In this document: positions 10,244-21,668 of the stretch, in pieces
Position numbering within the stretch: the stretch's first letter is position 1
Layout of the letters: every line of letters starts with the position of its first letter
Assembly: GCA_944548615.1 (NCBI GenBank)
Contig: OX155965.1
Location: 20,495,101-20,559,100, forward strand
DNA: 64,000 bases
DNA from: Micropterix aruncella
Lineage: Eukaryota > Arthropoda > Insecta > Lepidoptera > Micropterigidae
Reading direction: 5' to 3'
Program-made: the position numbers and the translations under genes
The notes under the pieces: model-generated
The model's database searches: none
Told to the model about the DNA's origin: nothing
The model's input: the letters and a program-made list of their open reading frames with translations, nothing else

Positions 10244-10825
10244 CCAGCTGACCCGGCGAACTTCGTACCGCCTAACAGTCAATGAATGTCGTGTTACAGA
10301 TTAGCTGAACTTAATTTATGATTTTATAAATGTAATACAATGAATACAAAATAAATATTAAGTTCACTAATTTATTAAGATAACAACACAAAAAGAAATA
10401 TAAAAGTTAAAAAAAATAAGTATATCAATCGCGTGTCAGCAAGACATGATTGAATTAAACTATTTACATATTACGCAGCGTGGGATGCAGTTGGTAAAGT
10501 TCTCTTCATTGAAGCAACTTGTGATATACGACATTTTTCGTTTTTTTCTCAGGCGCAAGAACAAATAAAGCGAATGATTTGCCGACACGTGAACATGCCA
10601 CGTACAACTGACTATGAGAAAAACACCAATTTACATTTTGTATGGATTTTTTTTCTTTTTTTTTTTTCGTCAATTTTCCAATTTTTGCTTTTAATATTTA
10701 TTCTGCTATTCTTCTGCTATTCGGGACGGAGACAAATACAACAAATCAAAAACCATGAAAATCGGTCCGGCCGTTCTCGAGTTATAAGTGTTCGAACAAA
10801 CCCGACTTTGTTATATATATATAGA
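10244..10825 (-). repeat. Dispersed repeat family H2, copy 1
   Basis: From AGCTGACCCGGCGAACTTCG to a TTTGTTATATATATATAGA end, this matches the copy at 54245-55017 over both ends and parts of the interior. The 54-kb copy carries an intact CTAG at the same terminus; here it has decayed to CCAG. The class is uncertain: the CTAG terminus is Helitron-like, but the second copy has 8-bp direct repeats at its flanks. A DD41D mariner begins 10 bp downstream. Confidence 0.7.
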
Positions 10826-10835
10826 TTATTTAATA

Positions 10836-12136
10836 AAGGGTCCGCCAAATAACTTTTTTTTTTTGAAAATGCTATAAAAAAAAATTACTCAATATTTTTT
10901 CAAATTTCTTTTTTTATTTGAAAGTACAATCCCTCCGGTTAATGATGGAAAATAATTTCATTCAAATGGCTGCCTCGGCTGGCCATGCAGTAGCCTACAC
11001 GATGGGTCCAATTTTTAAGTACATTATCGATTGTGTGCAGCTGTATTTCACCAATGGCTTCACGAATATTGTCCTTTAAAGCGTCAATTGTCTCTGGTTT
11101 GTCGGCGTAACACTTATCTTTGACGGCACCCCACAAAAAGTAGTCCAACGGTGTCAAATCGCAGCTCCGAGGTGGCCAAACGACATCAGCTCTGCGGCTG
11201 ATAATGCGATTTTCAAAAACAGGGCGCAAAACATAAAGTGTAGCGTTGGCTGTGTGGCACGTAGCGCCGTCCTGTTGAAACCAAATGTTGCCAATATCCT
11301 CCTCTTCAATTTCTGTGAACAAAAATTCGTTCAACATGGCCCGATAACGATCGCCATTGACGGTAACGGCCACTCCTTGCTCATTTTCGAAGAAAATGGC
11401 CCAATTATGCCTCTGGACCAAAATCCGCACCAAACAGTGACTCCTTTTGGGTGCACCGGCTTTTCAATGAATGCGTGCGGGTTTTCTGTGCCCCAAATGC
11501 GACAATTCTGCTTGTTTACATACCCGCCAAGATGGAAATGAGCTTCATCTGGAAAGATGATTTTTTTGGCAAAATCCGCATCTTCTGCAAGTCGATCGCA
11601 GGCCCACTTAGCGAAGCGAAATCGCATTGGATGGTCAGTTGGCTTCAACTCCTGAACCAATTGGACTTTGTACGGCGTCATACCAAGGTCTTTACGCAAA
11701 ATTCGTCTCAATGATGTCTGCGAAATGTCCAATTGTTGAGAACGACGGTGAACTGATGTTGATGGCGATTCACACACACTTTCGGCCACAGCAGCAATAT
11801 TCTCGGGTGTACGCACTGTTTTTGGCTTTTCACGCGTTGGTTTATCGATGAGGATGCCAGTTTCTTTCACTTTTTTCACAAGGTAACGAACATACGGAGC
11901 TGACGGTGCTTCTCTTCTTCCAAAATCCGTGCGCAATTTTCGCACACATTCTGCAACATTACCATGATTTTCAAAGTAATGTCGCAAGATTTCCCAGCGT
12001 TGTTCAAGCGTATACACAACCATATTCGTTCAGCAGAAGGATAAAACTAATTATCTGTCGAATCAGACATGAGGTAAGTATTGCCATACACGAAATAAGC
12101 ACTAGTTGAAAAAAAAACGTTACATGGCGGACCCTG
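10836..12136 (-). mobile_element. Mariner element, DD41D type, full length (1301 bp)
   Basis: Terminal inverted repeats start AAGGGTCCGCCAAATAAC (left) and CAGGGTCCGCCATGTAAC (right, reverse complement). TA is present at both outer edges (10834-10835 and 12137-12138), as expected for Tc1/mariner insertion. The 1.3-kb length and a single transposase gene fit the family. The two TIRs differ at several positions and the transposase has one frameshift, so the copy is older than the BEL element. Confidence 0.93.
10939..12023 (-). pseudogene. Mariner DD41D transposase, one frameshift
   Basis: The N-terminal part (from 12023) holds the helix-turn-helix DNA-binding region (residues 1 to about 110) and the first catalytic Asp in FPDEAHFH (residue 159). 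The C-terminal part, in another frame, holds the second Asp (FQQDGATCH) and the third (CDLTPLDYFLWG), separated by 41 residues. This DD41D spacing is that of the rosa-type mariners. The two parts join near 11395 in a run of T, where a one-base change has shifted the frame; apart from that I saw no stop. The C-terminus HLNEIIFHH is mariner-like. The product would cut and paste elements with matching ends. Confidence 0.93.
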
Positions 12137-12138
12137 TA

Positions 12139-13095
12139 TATATCTACAAGTATACATTTTTCTTTTTCAATTTATTTTATTGTGAATGTGGTGTAGTATT
12201 ACGGAGTTTTTCAATTATTAGGTTCCGCACAACCTGCCTTTTAGGCGTACAATATTTTTGTTACATGCAACAATAAATATAAAAAAACATATTATAATAA
12301 TAGCATAAAATCAGTTAGGTTAGGTACCAAAAAGTTAAATTGGGTAGGTATAAAAATTACTTTACTAATATATTTAAAATTCACGCGGAAAATGAACAGT
12401 AAACATAAACTCAGAATAAAATATTGTTACGCAATAACTTTAAAAATAGAAATAGTTCAAACATAGTCAATAATCAAAAGAATTAATAATAAAATGTCAT
12501 AAAAATAAAAAACCCGGTAGATAAAACAAAAATGAGGTGCTCTTAAAATTAAAGTGCCTAAAGTTGTAGACAATAAAGTGGTAGATAAAAAAAATTTGGT
12601 GCCCTTAACATTACATATAAAAATCAAAATATATAATGTGAATTAAAAACAGAATATCAAAGAAATAACTAAATTTATTAGCAATAAACAATGAAGAATT
12701 AAACGTTATTAAAATAAAAAAATTATTATTAAATAAATTTCCTTTTAATAATCATGTTTCTTTGTTCAGTCAGCAACATATCTCTGATAGGAACTTCTTT
12801 AGGGGATCACTGAATTGATTATTCATTTTTTTTATTGATTTTTTAAAGCTTTAACCGCTTGAGAGCCAGCCTTCGCGTGCGAAAAACTGCGCCGCAAAAT
12901 TTTGGTCGATTTTGTAAATATATACAGACAATATTGTTTTTTCATGAATTCTCTCTTGTTACCTAGAAAATAATCTTCTTAGTCGTGTATATTATATATT
13001 TATATAATATATATGGGGGCTGGCCGAAACGGTTACAAGCGGATCTGTCAAACGATATAGTCACTGTTGGCGTCCGACCGGTTAAGCAACATGTT
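12139..13095. other. No recognised feature
   Basis: Very AT-rich DNA to about 12830, then mixed composition. A run of GCC-containing sequence at 13015-13085 matches nothing else I can see here. Confidence 0.5.
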
Positions 13096-13346
13096 ATATT
13101 ATTTGATGATAGAATATACCGGGCTTTACATATATTTGCTCGGCAAAGGACACCATGATCCGTGATAGATTAGGTAGACCCGTATCACCGCTACGTAAGG
13201 TAGAGGACCGCGCAAGCGACGTCGGGAGACCGGATAATCAGTCGGGAGACCTAATCTGGTTGCAACTGGAAGTAAGGGCGCGAGTGTTGGCCCACTGGTG
13301 ATTAATTATCTTATTTGATGCTAGAATATACCGGGCTTTGCATATA
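13096..13346. repeat. 36-bp direct repeats flanking a fragment of the 664-bp family
   Basis: TTATTTGATGaTAGAATATACCGGGCTTTaCATATA-type sequence occurs at about 13096-13131 and again at 13311-13346 with two differences. Between them, 13185-13312 matches the minus strand of the 664-bp family around its internal gcgcccttacttccaatt and cttgcgcggtcctc landmarks. Confidence 0.65.
13185..13312 (-). repeat. Fragment of the 664-bp non-coding family
   Basis: GAGGACCGCGCAAGCGACG and AGTAAGGGCGCGAGTGT are reverse complements of landmarks in the copies at 20345, 57972 and 59696, in the right order and at similar spacing. Confidence 0.7.
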
Positions 13347-13830
13347 AGTACTACTTTTCGTGAAAGGTAAACTAAATTTTTGTTTATTTTTTTCTTGAAG
13401 TTGTGTACCTCAGATCTTCTTTCTTTGCTATCTGTATTTAAATAAAAGCCTAATAATAATTTATGTAAATACAAAGACGTTAAGGTTGGTATATTTAGGC
13501 GCTTAAAGAGTGGACGACATGAAACTCTGCTATCTGCTTTTGTAATCATTCGGATTACTTGCTTTTGTAAAATAAATATCTGAGATTTGTTGCAGTCAAA
13601 ACAATTTCCCCAGCAGGTTAAACCATATTTTAATATTGACTCAAAATAACTATAGTACACAGTTTTAGTTTGCCTTTCATCCAAAATAAGTCGCAAGATT
13701 CTTAATTTATGGCACGCGTTAGTAAGTTTGCTTGCCAGATTTTCACAATGTTCTTTCCACTGATGAGATTCCCAAAAAAATTGTTTCGACTACTTGTTTG
13801 AGTTTTGTATCCGCTATTTTAATGCCTAAG
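13320..13830 (-). pseudogene. Jockey-like LINE ORF2 C-terminal fragment
   Basis: The open frame (about 13790 down to 13320) includes NACHKLRILR, YYSYFESILKYGLTCWGN, IFILQKQVIRMI, SCRPLFKRLNIPTLTSLYL. These are the post-RT 'thumb' motifs of jockey-group non-LTR retrotransposons. The RT catalytic core is missing (5' truncation), and the frame is shifted near 13800. The last 22 residues of the long ORF belong to the adjoining 664-bp-family fragment, not to the LINE. Confidence 0.85.
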
Positions 13831-14087
13831 TCAGTTATTTATAACTATACTTGTATGTGTATTTATAAATATTTATATGAGTAATTATTTTTATATGTAT
13901 TTATATATTTAATTTTCATATTATTACCTACTATTATATGTATACATATCTATCTACTCAAATATAATATATTTTAGTCATTGCATACTGCAATTGATAA
14001 CGCATAACAAGTAAACTCCAATACGTACATATAAAATAGATTAAGCCTATCTTAGTTCTTGCAATAAATGTACTTTTATAAATTTAA

Positions 14088-14344
14088 CTAGTTGTTGCCC
14101 GCGGCTTCGCTTCGCGTAGAGTTTCGAATCGAGTTGCTAAATTTAAGTATGTGCATTTACAAATATTCTGAATTCGTGTTGAAAAGTAATATTTATCGCA
14201 ATAAGATATAACCTATAGCAATCGCCAATAATTTAGCTTTCCATTAATAAAAGAATTTTCGAAATCGGATAACTGGTTTCGGAGATTACCTCCTACATAC
14301 AAATTTACAAACTTACTAACTTTACTTCTGTATATTAGTATAGA
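14088..14344 (-). repeat. CTAG-ended dispersed element (Helitron-like, family H3)
   Basis: On the minus strand it begins TCTATACTAATATACAG and ends GCCGCGGGCAACAACTAG, with T next on that strand. A TC start, a GC-rich region before the end, and a CTRR terminus inserted next to T fit Helitrons. It is 257 bp with no ORF. It is the only copy in the window, so the boundaries are inferred from structure. Confidence 0.55.
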
Positions 14345-15240
14345 CTTAATTCTGTATAATTATAGTATAGTAATATTAGTATAATATTAATATAGACAAA
14401 GAATTTTTTTTTTGAATTTGACTTGGTAAGTCGCTTAGTCTTTAAACGTCGTATAAATATAGCGTACTATACTATATTACGAGCGTTTAGACTATTCTGA
14501 AATATATCTGAGTATCCCGCTTTTAGATTTATATTTCAGAAATAATAACACTGACTCACAAATCATTCATATTCGTGTCAAAGCCTTTTGAGTCGCCTCG
14601 AGCGACACTCCGTCTTGCCAGGCGCCTACCTTAATCCAGCTTTATTAATTTTTGAAATTTCCCTCGCGAAATCGCATTCACTTTCCGCCAAACAAAGTTG
14701 CTTTCATTAAAACTTCTCCATTTCTTTCATTATTCACGAGGCGAGGTGACGAGGCGAGCATTACCTACGCCAACGCGGACTGCGGGGCGTTTAGCTAAAG
14801 AGGGTGGTTTTTTATGGTCTGTAATAAACCTATTCACTAGATATCAATTTGCTTCTTATTAGGATATAATTTACTATGGCCTTCAAATAATCCCAGTTCG
14901 GCGTGTTTGCATTTGGTCTTCTTCTTTTATTTTTTTAATCTCTTTCTTCTGATGGTGTAGCCACCGCCTGATAGCTTAGGTAGTGGGTAGCGAACGGTTT
15001 CGTGCAATAAATATGATATAATTAAATGGAGACGATGGTTACAAAATCTCTTTTACGTGAAAGCCTCTTTTTATAATGTTCCTACAACCGAACGCCGAAC
15101 GCAAGGATGTAAAACAGGATACAGTTTGTGTTGTATGCACGACGGATTTTCGAAATTCGCGCGTGCCGAGCCCGGCCCCTCACCGCTGTTATAATCTACG
15201 CAGTAGCGGCAGCAGAATAATGAATTGAGAGCTCTTTCAG
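14345..15240. other. Mostly unrecognised; small trace of the 664-bp family
   Basis: At about 14975-15008 GGTAGTGGGTAGCGAACGGT resembles the end of the divergent subfamily seen at 23255 and 63421. The rest shows nothing I can assign. Confidence 0.4.
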
Positions 15241-15362
15241 TCTACCCTAGACAAAGGCGGCTGCAACGTCGCCGAAACGTCGGTTGTTACAAACTTCATG
15301 CGGTAAATTTGTTTTTTAACTAATTTATAATATGAAACGACCGCTATAGTTACCGATTTCAT
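15241..15362 (+). repeat. Copy of the 147-bp hairpin element (diverged)
   Basis: It shares GGCGGCTGCAACGTCGCCG, AAACGTCGG, GCGGTAAATT and CCGATTTCAT, in order and at matching spacing, with the insertion at 50539-50685 (there on the minus strand). The GGCG/CGCC hairpin arms flanking CTGCAACG are intact. The longer 9-bp hairpin of the 50-kb copy is not preserved. Confidence 0.75.
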
Positions 15363-17180
15363 ATTTGTTGTTTTTACTTTATGACTTATGTCGAGGACAG
15401 TGTATTATTTAGCCAGATCTGATGAGTCAGATCTTGTATGGACGTTATTAATAGTCAGGAAGTGTCATAAGAGACTACTGGATGCAGCTTCCAAAGAGGG
15501 CCTAAAATATTTACTATTCTGATATCAATCGATTCTAGATATTCTAGAGTCTCGCTAGCTAGATGCACCCATAACGCGCACTGTCATTTATTTGCACTCC
15601 TGTATTTATGTAAGTGCTATAATATTTGTTTGCCTAATATACTGGCATTCACCCACAAGAATCGCAGTTATTAGAACACAGATCGCATCAGATAGAAACC
15701 GTAAAATTGAAAACGCCATCACTTCAAATGTACATACAATGGGAATAGCAATTATAGAGGCGCGACACCAGCTTAGCTTAGAAACCGGCTCCAGACTTCC
15801 AGAAAATTCATCGCACATAAAACACGGAAGGAAACACTGAAGGTGGGCGAAATGCCTATCTGGATTTCGCGGCTGTTCATTAGCAAATACGACAGCCATA
15901 CCGAAGTGAGACTATTAGAACGGGCCAATCAAAAGTCGTAAGCGACGGAGAGCGATAGTGAGATAGGGCGAGATTGAGACCCGGAAGCGGCATTGGAAAA
16001 CGCATGAAACAGATTTATAAAATACGACGGTGTCGCGTAGCGAAAAATCGCGTTTGCATGATCCTGACCCGGGAGCGCGCCAGAAGAGTAATAGACTATG
16101 AGAGAACATGATTCATGGGCAATGCGAAGCTAAAATAATGTGATATTTAAGATACTTAACATAGACTCTTTCTACAATTAACGTATTCAAATAATAATTT
16201 GATTGCGATTTTTTAATATTTAACACCATCATACACTGAGAACATCGTTGCTTACCACGAAAATATCATCATCATCACCATAGTTTATTTGCTCTATATA
16301 TAAACAGTATTTTCCAACTCGAGTCACACGCTACAAAAGAGATTTAAAGGAATACGAAAAGGAGAGATGGGATTGTGACGATATTATTTGTAAAATATGT
16401 GGAGGTCTCTATTTCTGCCTAGATACAAGAAACACGACATCACGCATCGCTGTCTGTATTGTGCTACCCTGATTAAGCACAACAGCGAAGGATTTTACGT
16501 GCAACCATAAAACCGCGGGCCAAAGCGCGCCAGACGCAAAGAATTTCGATATTGCCATGGAGATAAATCTGGCTTTGATGTGGGGCGCCCGTGATACAGT
16601 GGAAATAATTCTTGCTCAAAGGCCAGAGGCAACATATTTTGTATGTAAACGAGAGAGAGAGAGATAGAGAAAGAGAGAGAGAGTATGCAGTGCTTCATAA
16701 TTCCCTCTCACCCCTTCAGTGATGCGGATGCTGGAAGACAAAGGCAAACACGGATTGCCGGCGTAGTTAAATTCTTTATACTTTTTTCTTAATTTCAGTA
16801 AGTAAATTTACGGTTTAAAGGAAGTACACGAATAATATTGACTTTTAATTTAATACTGTTCCCATATTAGTACATCTAAACATAACATTTATAAAAAATT
16901 AAATGTATATATGTACTTCTTTTACATACATATACTTCTTGCAGTTTGGTTTTCACTGTACGATAGCTTTTCTTCCAACATAGAAAAGTTTGGAGCATCC
17001 ACTCTCCTTTTTCAAAGTGGCCGTTTAGCGGAGATGAGCGAGCATGGATCCCAGCACTCAAACCACGGCCCCCAGGATTATAAACCCTGAAGTAAATTAT
17101 AATCCCGGGCAAGAAGTGTGTCTGAAGAAAATGAAATTTTTAACTGACTTATCCAGTGTCTTGTACGCGGAATCGAGTAG
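15363..17180. other. No recognised gene; simple repeat at 16650-16682
   Basis: Several short ORFs overlap on both strands near 15.6-16.1 kb without family resemblance. A GA-rich microsatellite lies at about 16650-16682. I find no repeat partner elsewhere in the window. Confidence 0.45.
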
Positions 17181-17262
17181 GGAAGTCTCCTAACACCGGA
17201 CGGCATCTAACGCCGCGATTGTCGAGAAACTATTAGGTGCCGTACGGCGTTAGGGGGCTTCC
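17181..17262. repeat. Imperfect inverted repeat (hairpin) with ~32-bp arms
   Basis: GGAAGTCTCCTAACACCGG at the left and its approximate complement ending CGGCGTTAGGGGGCTTCC at the right, with an 18-nt centre. It could be a small foldback element or a remnant of one. Confidence 0.6.
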
Positions 17263-17439
17263 CCCTAATAGCAAATACGCAACCTTAACGGCATATTTGA
17301 AATTTATATCGATATATTACTAAGTTTTGATATTTTTTACCCCTCACCTCGCGAAGTAAAAACTCGCCCGTACCTTTCGAACGCGAAACCGTCGAGCGTG
17401 AAATCGGCGCGAATCGACGGCCTTGAGAAAAACGACCAT

Positions 17440-17765
17440 AAGTTATAAACCACTATACGGATCATAAAAAGAAGAACTGTAAAATCATCGCATTGAAATT
17501 TAAAAAAATAGAACCTTATCACGTAAAACAATTAAGATAATAATGAATAAATAGTAGAAAGTTGGCGGACTGACAAAACTTGCTTGTTCAATAATGTCGA
17601 TGTTTTTATCACAAAATACGGAACTCTATGCAGAAATTCTAAATACGATTATGATCTTTATGATCTTTTTACTTCGCGAGTCAAGGGGTTAAATGCTTTA
17701 CCAAAACTAATATTTTGTTTTACTTATTTGCATTCAAAAATATTAATCACCATAATAATTAATTG
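17440..17765 (+). repeat. Diverged repeat shared with 60500-60775
   Basis: Matching landmarks in the same order: AAAAAGAA then AATCGCATT, AATTAGATAAT(T)ATGAATAAAT, TACGGAAC(C/T)CTAT, ATGATCTTTAT, TTGC(T)TATTTGC. Divergence is high and no termini are visible. The ORF here is not supported. Confidence 0.5.
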
Positions 17766-18365
17766 TTATTATTTACCCCGTTACCTATATTTGTATTGAT
17801 TTACATTTTAACATCAAAGAAGATTCTACACCTGTTTTGTATACAAAACCTCAACCAGAGCGAATTCGACAAGCTTGATAAATCTTATATTTCCTTTATG
17901 ATTGCTTTCCGAGCTGTGTGTACTTTGTTTGTCATTCAATAACTCAGGCTTACATTTACTTATTCGTTCGAGATGTAGGGCTGAAAAACTTGAGACGATG
18001 TCGTCGTGTTCGTTGTTTACGTTTTCCAAAGAAGCGGCGAGGCAGCGAAAAGACGCCCGGAATGAGCAAGAGGGTGGTTTCGCAGCTATTTGACAAAACA
18101 CGCATCCATTCCCGGAGGCAGATTTAATTTTAAGAACATGGGTTTAAGAACAAGCGCACGCAGCTTACGTTTGGAATAGATGATGAGGAAAAGTTTACAT
18201 TTTACACTAATATAAGGTGTATCAGCGGCCCGCCCGCATGAAATTTTCTTTGTCGTTAAGATTTTGTTGTGTTTATATTTTTAACCCCGAAGCCCGAAAT
18301 ATGCTTGAAGCCCATTTCGGGCTTCGGGCTTCAAAATATGCTTAATTTCGGGCTTCAATATGCAC
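17766..18365. other. No gene; short GAAGCCCGAAAT-type palindromic cluster at its end
   Basis: Between 18284 and 18352 the words GAAGCCCGAAAT and ATTTCGGGCTTC occur several times in both orientations; another copy lies near 19751. ORFs at 17.8-18.1 kb overlap on both strands and look spurious. Confidence 0.5.
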
Positions 18366-18700
18366 CAGTCGACTCATCGATATCGTTTTCCAAATAGACA
18401 CTTCGAAAACATGTCGATCAACACTCTAATTTTTAAGTTACAGAAGTCGTTAATCAGTAAGTTCAGAAGTTTTTAAGTTCCACGCTTGGCCGTTTTCTAT
18501 CGACTATCGATAAACATTACGTGTGGCTGCAAGTCGTCGTTATTGTTTTAATCTCGGGATATTCTAAACTTTTCACCTTGATAACCAGTTGTCTCATCGA
18601 TATCGTTTTCCAAATAGACGGTAGTCGTTAATCAGTAAGGTAAGAAGTTTTTAAGTTGCATCCCTGGCTGTTTTCTATCGACATTATGTGTGGCTGCTCA
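18366..18700 (+). repeat. Local tandem duplication, period ~228 bp
   Basis: CTCATCGATATCGTTTTCC and AAATAGAC start both units (about 18370 and 18597). Each is followed by AGTCGTTAATCAGTAAG, AGAAGTTTTTAAGTT, GGC(C/T)GTTTTCTATCGAC and GTGTGGCTGC. The second unit lacks some internal sequence present in the first. Confidence 0.75.
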
Positions 18701-19120
18701 GTTCCTTTTTACAGATAGTGATAATCTTACAGTTTAATCTAATCCAATAGCGAAAATTAAATTAAAACTTGTTCAGTTGTTATTGAGTTTATTCGCATCT
18801 AAGAATCGGAGAGAATATCAAAAAACTGCACACAAGGTTGTTTTTTATCCACTTCACTTGCCACCGTTCAGCCCTCTTTTTAGATATATTAAAATTACGG
18901 CAAAGACATCTTCACCAAAAGACGGTATAACGCATAGTGCAAATCGCATAGTAATCTGTCCAGTAGTTCTTGAGTTTTTTGCTCTCAAACAGACAAATAA
19001 ATAATTTTCAGGGGCCTTGATATATTATACGGGGGCCTAGATGGTACTGAGAATATGACTTTACCATCGAAAGGTTGTTACCTCAGTCTGGTTCTAAGCT
19101 ATGTTCCAACTAGCTGATCA
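18701..19120. other. No recognised feature
   Basis: The ORF at 18777-19004 has no recognisable motif. No repeat partner seen. Confidence 0.4.
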
Positions 19121-19346
19121 TCCTACTACTATTATAAACGCGAAAGTTTGTAAGAATGTATGTATGGATGTTTGTTACTCTTTCACGAAAAAACCACTGA
19201 ATGGATTTTTAATAAACTTTACAATAATATAGCTTACATAATATCAGAATAACAAATATACTATAATTTATAAAGATATATAGTTTTCTATCATAATTAT
19301 CACAATTTTCCATCACCACGCGGGTGAAACCGCGGGGCGCAGCTAG
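19121..19346 (+). mobile_element. Short non-autonomous Helitron-like element (226 bp)
   Basis: Starts TCCTACTACTATTATAAACG directly after A and ends GCGCAGCTAG directly before T, the A/T insertion rule of Helitrons. A hairpin with CGCGG/CCGCG arms and a 6-nt loop lies just before the CTAG terminus. A second copy with the same ends is at 54385-54607 on the minus strand. No Rep/helicase is present, so it would depend on another element. Confidence 0.8.
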
Positions 19347-20344
19347 TCTTATATATAGCTACGCACAGTACTTACTGCCTTCAGAATTTCAATTTATTCG
19401 GTTTATGTTTTTAAGCATAATATCTCATTACTTTACGTTATTCCTTCGGAATCCTTTTTACACTATGGAATCTTTTTAGTTCCCCAGAGAAACAACATTT
19501 TTATTATAATATAACATTTCTTCTTATTAATACCATACGCGGCGATGTGAACAAAAGAATGAATAGAATGGATCCCCGTGTTACCTGATAATAGGTAATT
19601 ACATTATAGTGCTGCCTGCTTATCAAGAGTATATCAACACTAAGTTTATAGCTGTAGTATATCACATTTACCTACCCATTACTTAGTTTTTATCCTCTGA
19701 CTACTACTACTACTACTACTTTGCTACGATTAGTAGTCACTGATTACACTTGAAGCCCGAAATTATACAATAAACCGAGATTTATTTTCTTGATATTGTC
19801 ATTGTGTGGTCCATCAGTGAAGTAGTAAATATAAGTTAGTCCTAGAACGTTACTACTCTACAAACACAGTGTCTCTTTGTATCCAACACATTATTTTTAC
19901 GTGGCTTGGGTTGGTAATGTGACCATACATCCTCAAAAAGCAGCATTTCTTAAAGTTTTTAAAATTTTCTGCGTTAAAATTTCTCCCTTTAAAAATTGTT
20001 CGATAGCTCGCGGACACCTTTGATAAAAAAAGAAAAGTGTAGTGATTATAACGTTTTTTTTTAACAACAATTATGTATCCAGAAAATATTACTCATTTTT
20101 TTTCTCTTCTTTTGAAAAAACAACATATTTACATCAGTCTTACTTACTAGAGATAATATTACATTGAGTTATTTGATGTAAATCTAAAAAACGTTTTCCA
20201 CTTATTATTAATTTACCTACATTGTTATACTCTTCTAATACCTTAAATATTTTATTTTAATTTGAGTTTGGTTTTTTTAGTCCGTTATTTTTGCAGAGGC
20301 GACTTGCTTAAATTGTGATTTACTTATAAGATTTACCATCTTTG
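19347..20344. other. No recognised feature apart from a short CTA microsatellite
   Basis: A (CTA)n run lies at about 19701-19720. The rest is AT-rich and unassigned. Confidence 0.45.
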
Positions 20345-20977
20345 GTCAATTAGTCGTTCTATCTCCCTGGAGTGAGCGCAGAAGACTTGAGGACAAAACA
20401 GTCCACCATCTAGCTACCCCACAAGCCCGTAAGAGGCCAACGCCTTAACCGCGAGATATCCAGAAGTGTTACCCGGCGGGCTTACACTCGCGCCCTTACT
20501 TCCAATTGTGACCAGATTACTCCAGTCTCTCGATTGGTTACGAGTTCGAGGTCGCTTGCGCGGTCCTCTCCCTTACGAAGCGGTGAAACGGTGTTTACCG
20601 AATCTATCGCGAACCACAACGTCCTTTGCCCGGCTGTTCACCCAGGATCGGATGGCCGATGGTCATTTCAAGAGCAGTCGCCGTAACGTCCGCAACCACC
20701 CCCGCTCTATAGGAAACAGTACTGCTTCCAGACTCCCTCGACTGTTAGTCAGAGTGCACAGTCGATTGGCTTACGCCGCACGGTGCGCAGACCGTCCAGG
20801 AGCGCCAGAAGGTTGATTCCCATGGGAAACTAACCATAAGTCCAGAGTCCTACCCAGGCTCGCACTTCATGCGTGGAGGCCGTCGGATAGGTGTTGACCC
20901 GTGAGTGTGACCAACCCTGAACAGAATGGGTGTTCGTGGCCAACTCAGCAAGGGCCCATTAACTCCCATTAATCCTA
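20345..20977 (+). repeat. 664-bp non-coding family, copy I (5'-truncated)
   Basis: Collinear with 57972-58603 and 59696-60359 at high identity. It is GC-richer than its surroundings and starts at TTAGTCGTTCTATCTCCCTGG. No conserved reading frame: the 116-codon ORF is open in some copies by chance. Shared landmarks are GAGGCCAACGCCTTAACCGCG, CTCGATTGGTTACGAGTTCG and GAAACAGTACTGCTTCCAG. Confidence 0.85.
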
Positions 20978-21270
20978 GGTTACATATAGATTTTAAGTCT
21001 TGCTAAAGAGATGGTGATTGATGTGCTACACGAAGTACCGTTGTCTGCAAGCGTTTCGTAACACGCTGCGCCGTCCACTTGAAACCCGTATCACAATAAA
21101 TGATACAGCCTTTGATAAGCATAATTACCTGCACGGTAGACATTCACGCAATCTGCTCAACGGGCTCGACGGCTTTATCGTAATACGATTTCTGCGCAGA
21201 CGGATAACAAATCCTATCCAAAACTTAGATATTTTATTTAACTTAGAGTGTATTATAAGTTGACTCGTAT
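20978..21270. other. No recognised feature
   Basis: Short spacer between two repeats. The 81-codon ORF at 21018 shows no motif. Confidence 0.4.
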
Positions 21271-21668
21271 ATTTAATAGACTTCGAAAAGGGGGAGGTTA
21301 TCAATTCGTTTGTATTTTTTTTTAAATGTTTTCTACCTCAGAACTCCACTTCCTCAGAAAATACTTTTTCTATTTGAACGGAAATTTTCCGATTTTATCA
21401 AAATCCTGTTTTTGATGATGGAATTCATGAGGAATTGAGGGAACTCCTCAAATATTATAATATGAAGTTGAAAATTTACAGTTTTCATGGTAAGCATGAC
21501 CTGATTCTACACCCGGGGTTGGCTTCCAACGAGAGGATTCCTCAACGGTCAACAGCACAGACACGAAATTTTGTATACGCATTCAATTATAATAGACCGT
21601 TCTAAGTTTAACGACATGGCTGCTGCGCTTATAAAACTTTTGGGAGTCGGTTTTTTTTGTAGTTAAAA
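21271..21668 (-). repeat. Dispersed repeat family S, complete one-unit copy (S2)
   Basis: On the minus strand it starts TTTTAACTACAAAAAAAACC, then GACTCC, one 120-bp core unit, the single-copy tail, and ends near GAAGTCTATTAAAT. As the only copy with one unit and both ends, it is the best guide to the family's basic structure (about 400 bp). Confidence 0.8.

Noticed and set aside
15592..16109. Cluster of short ORFs on both strands
   Set aside because: No motif, mutually overlapping, and no start or splice context to support them.
20466..20816. 116-codon ORF seen again at 59865-60215
   Set aside because: It is the 664-bp family; in copy II (58187) the frame is broken by a 3-bp insertion plus other changes, and the divergent copies share no frame. 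No codon-position pattern in the substitutions is visible by eye.
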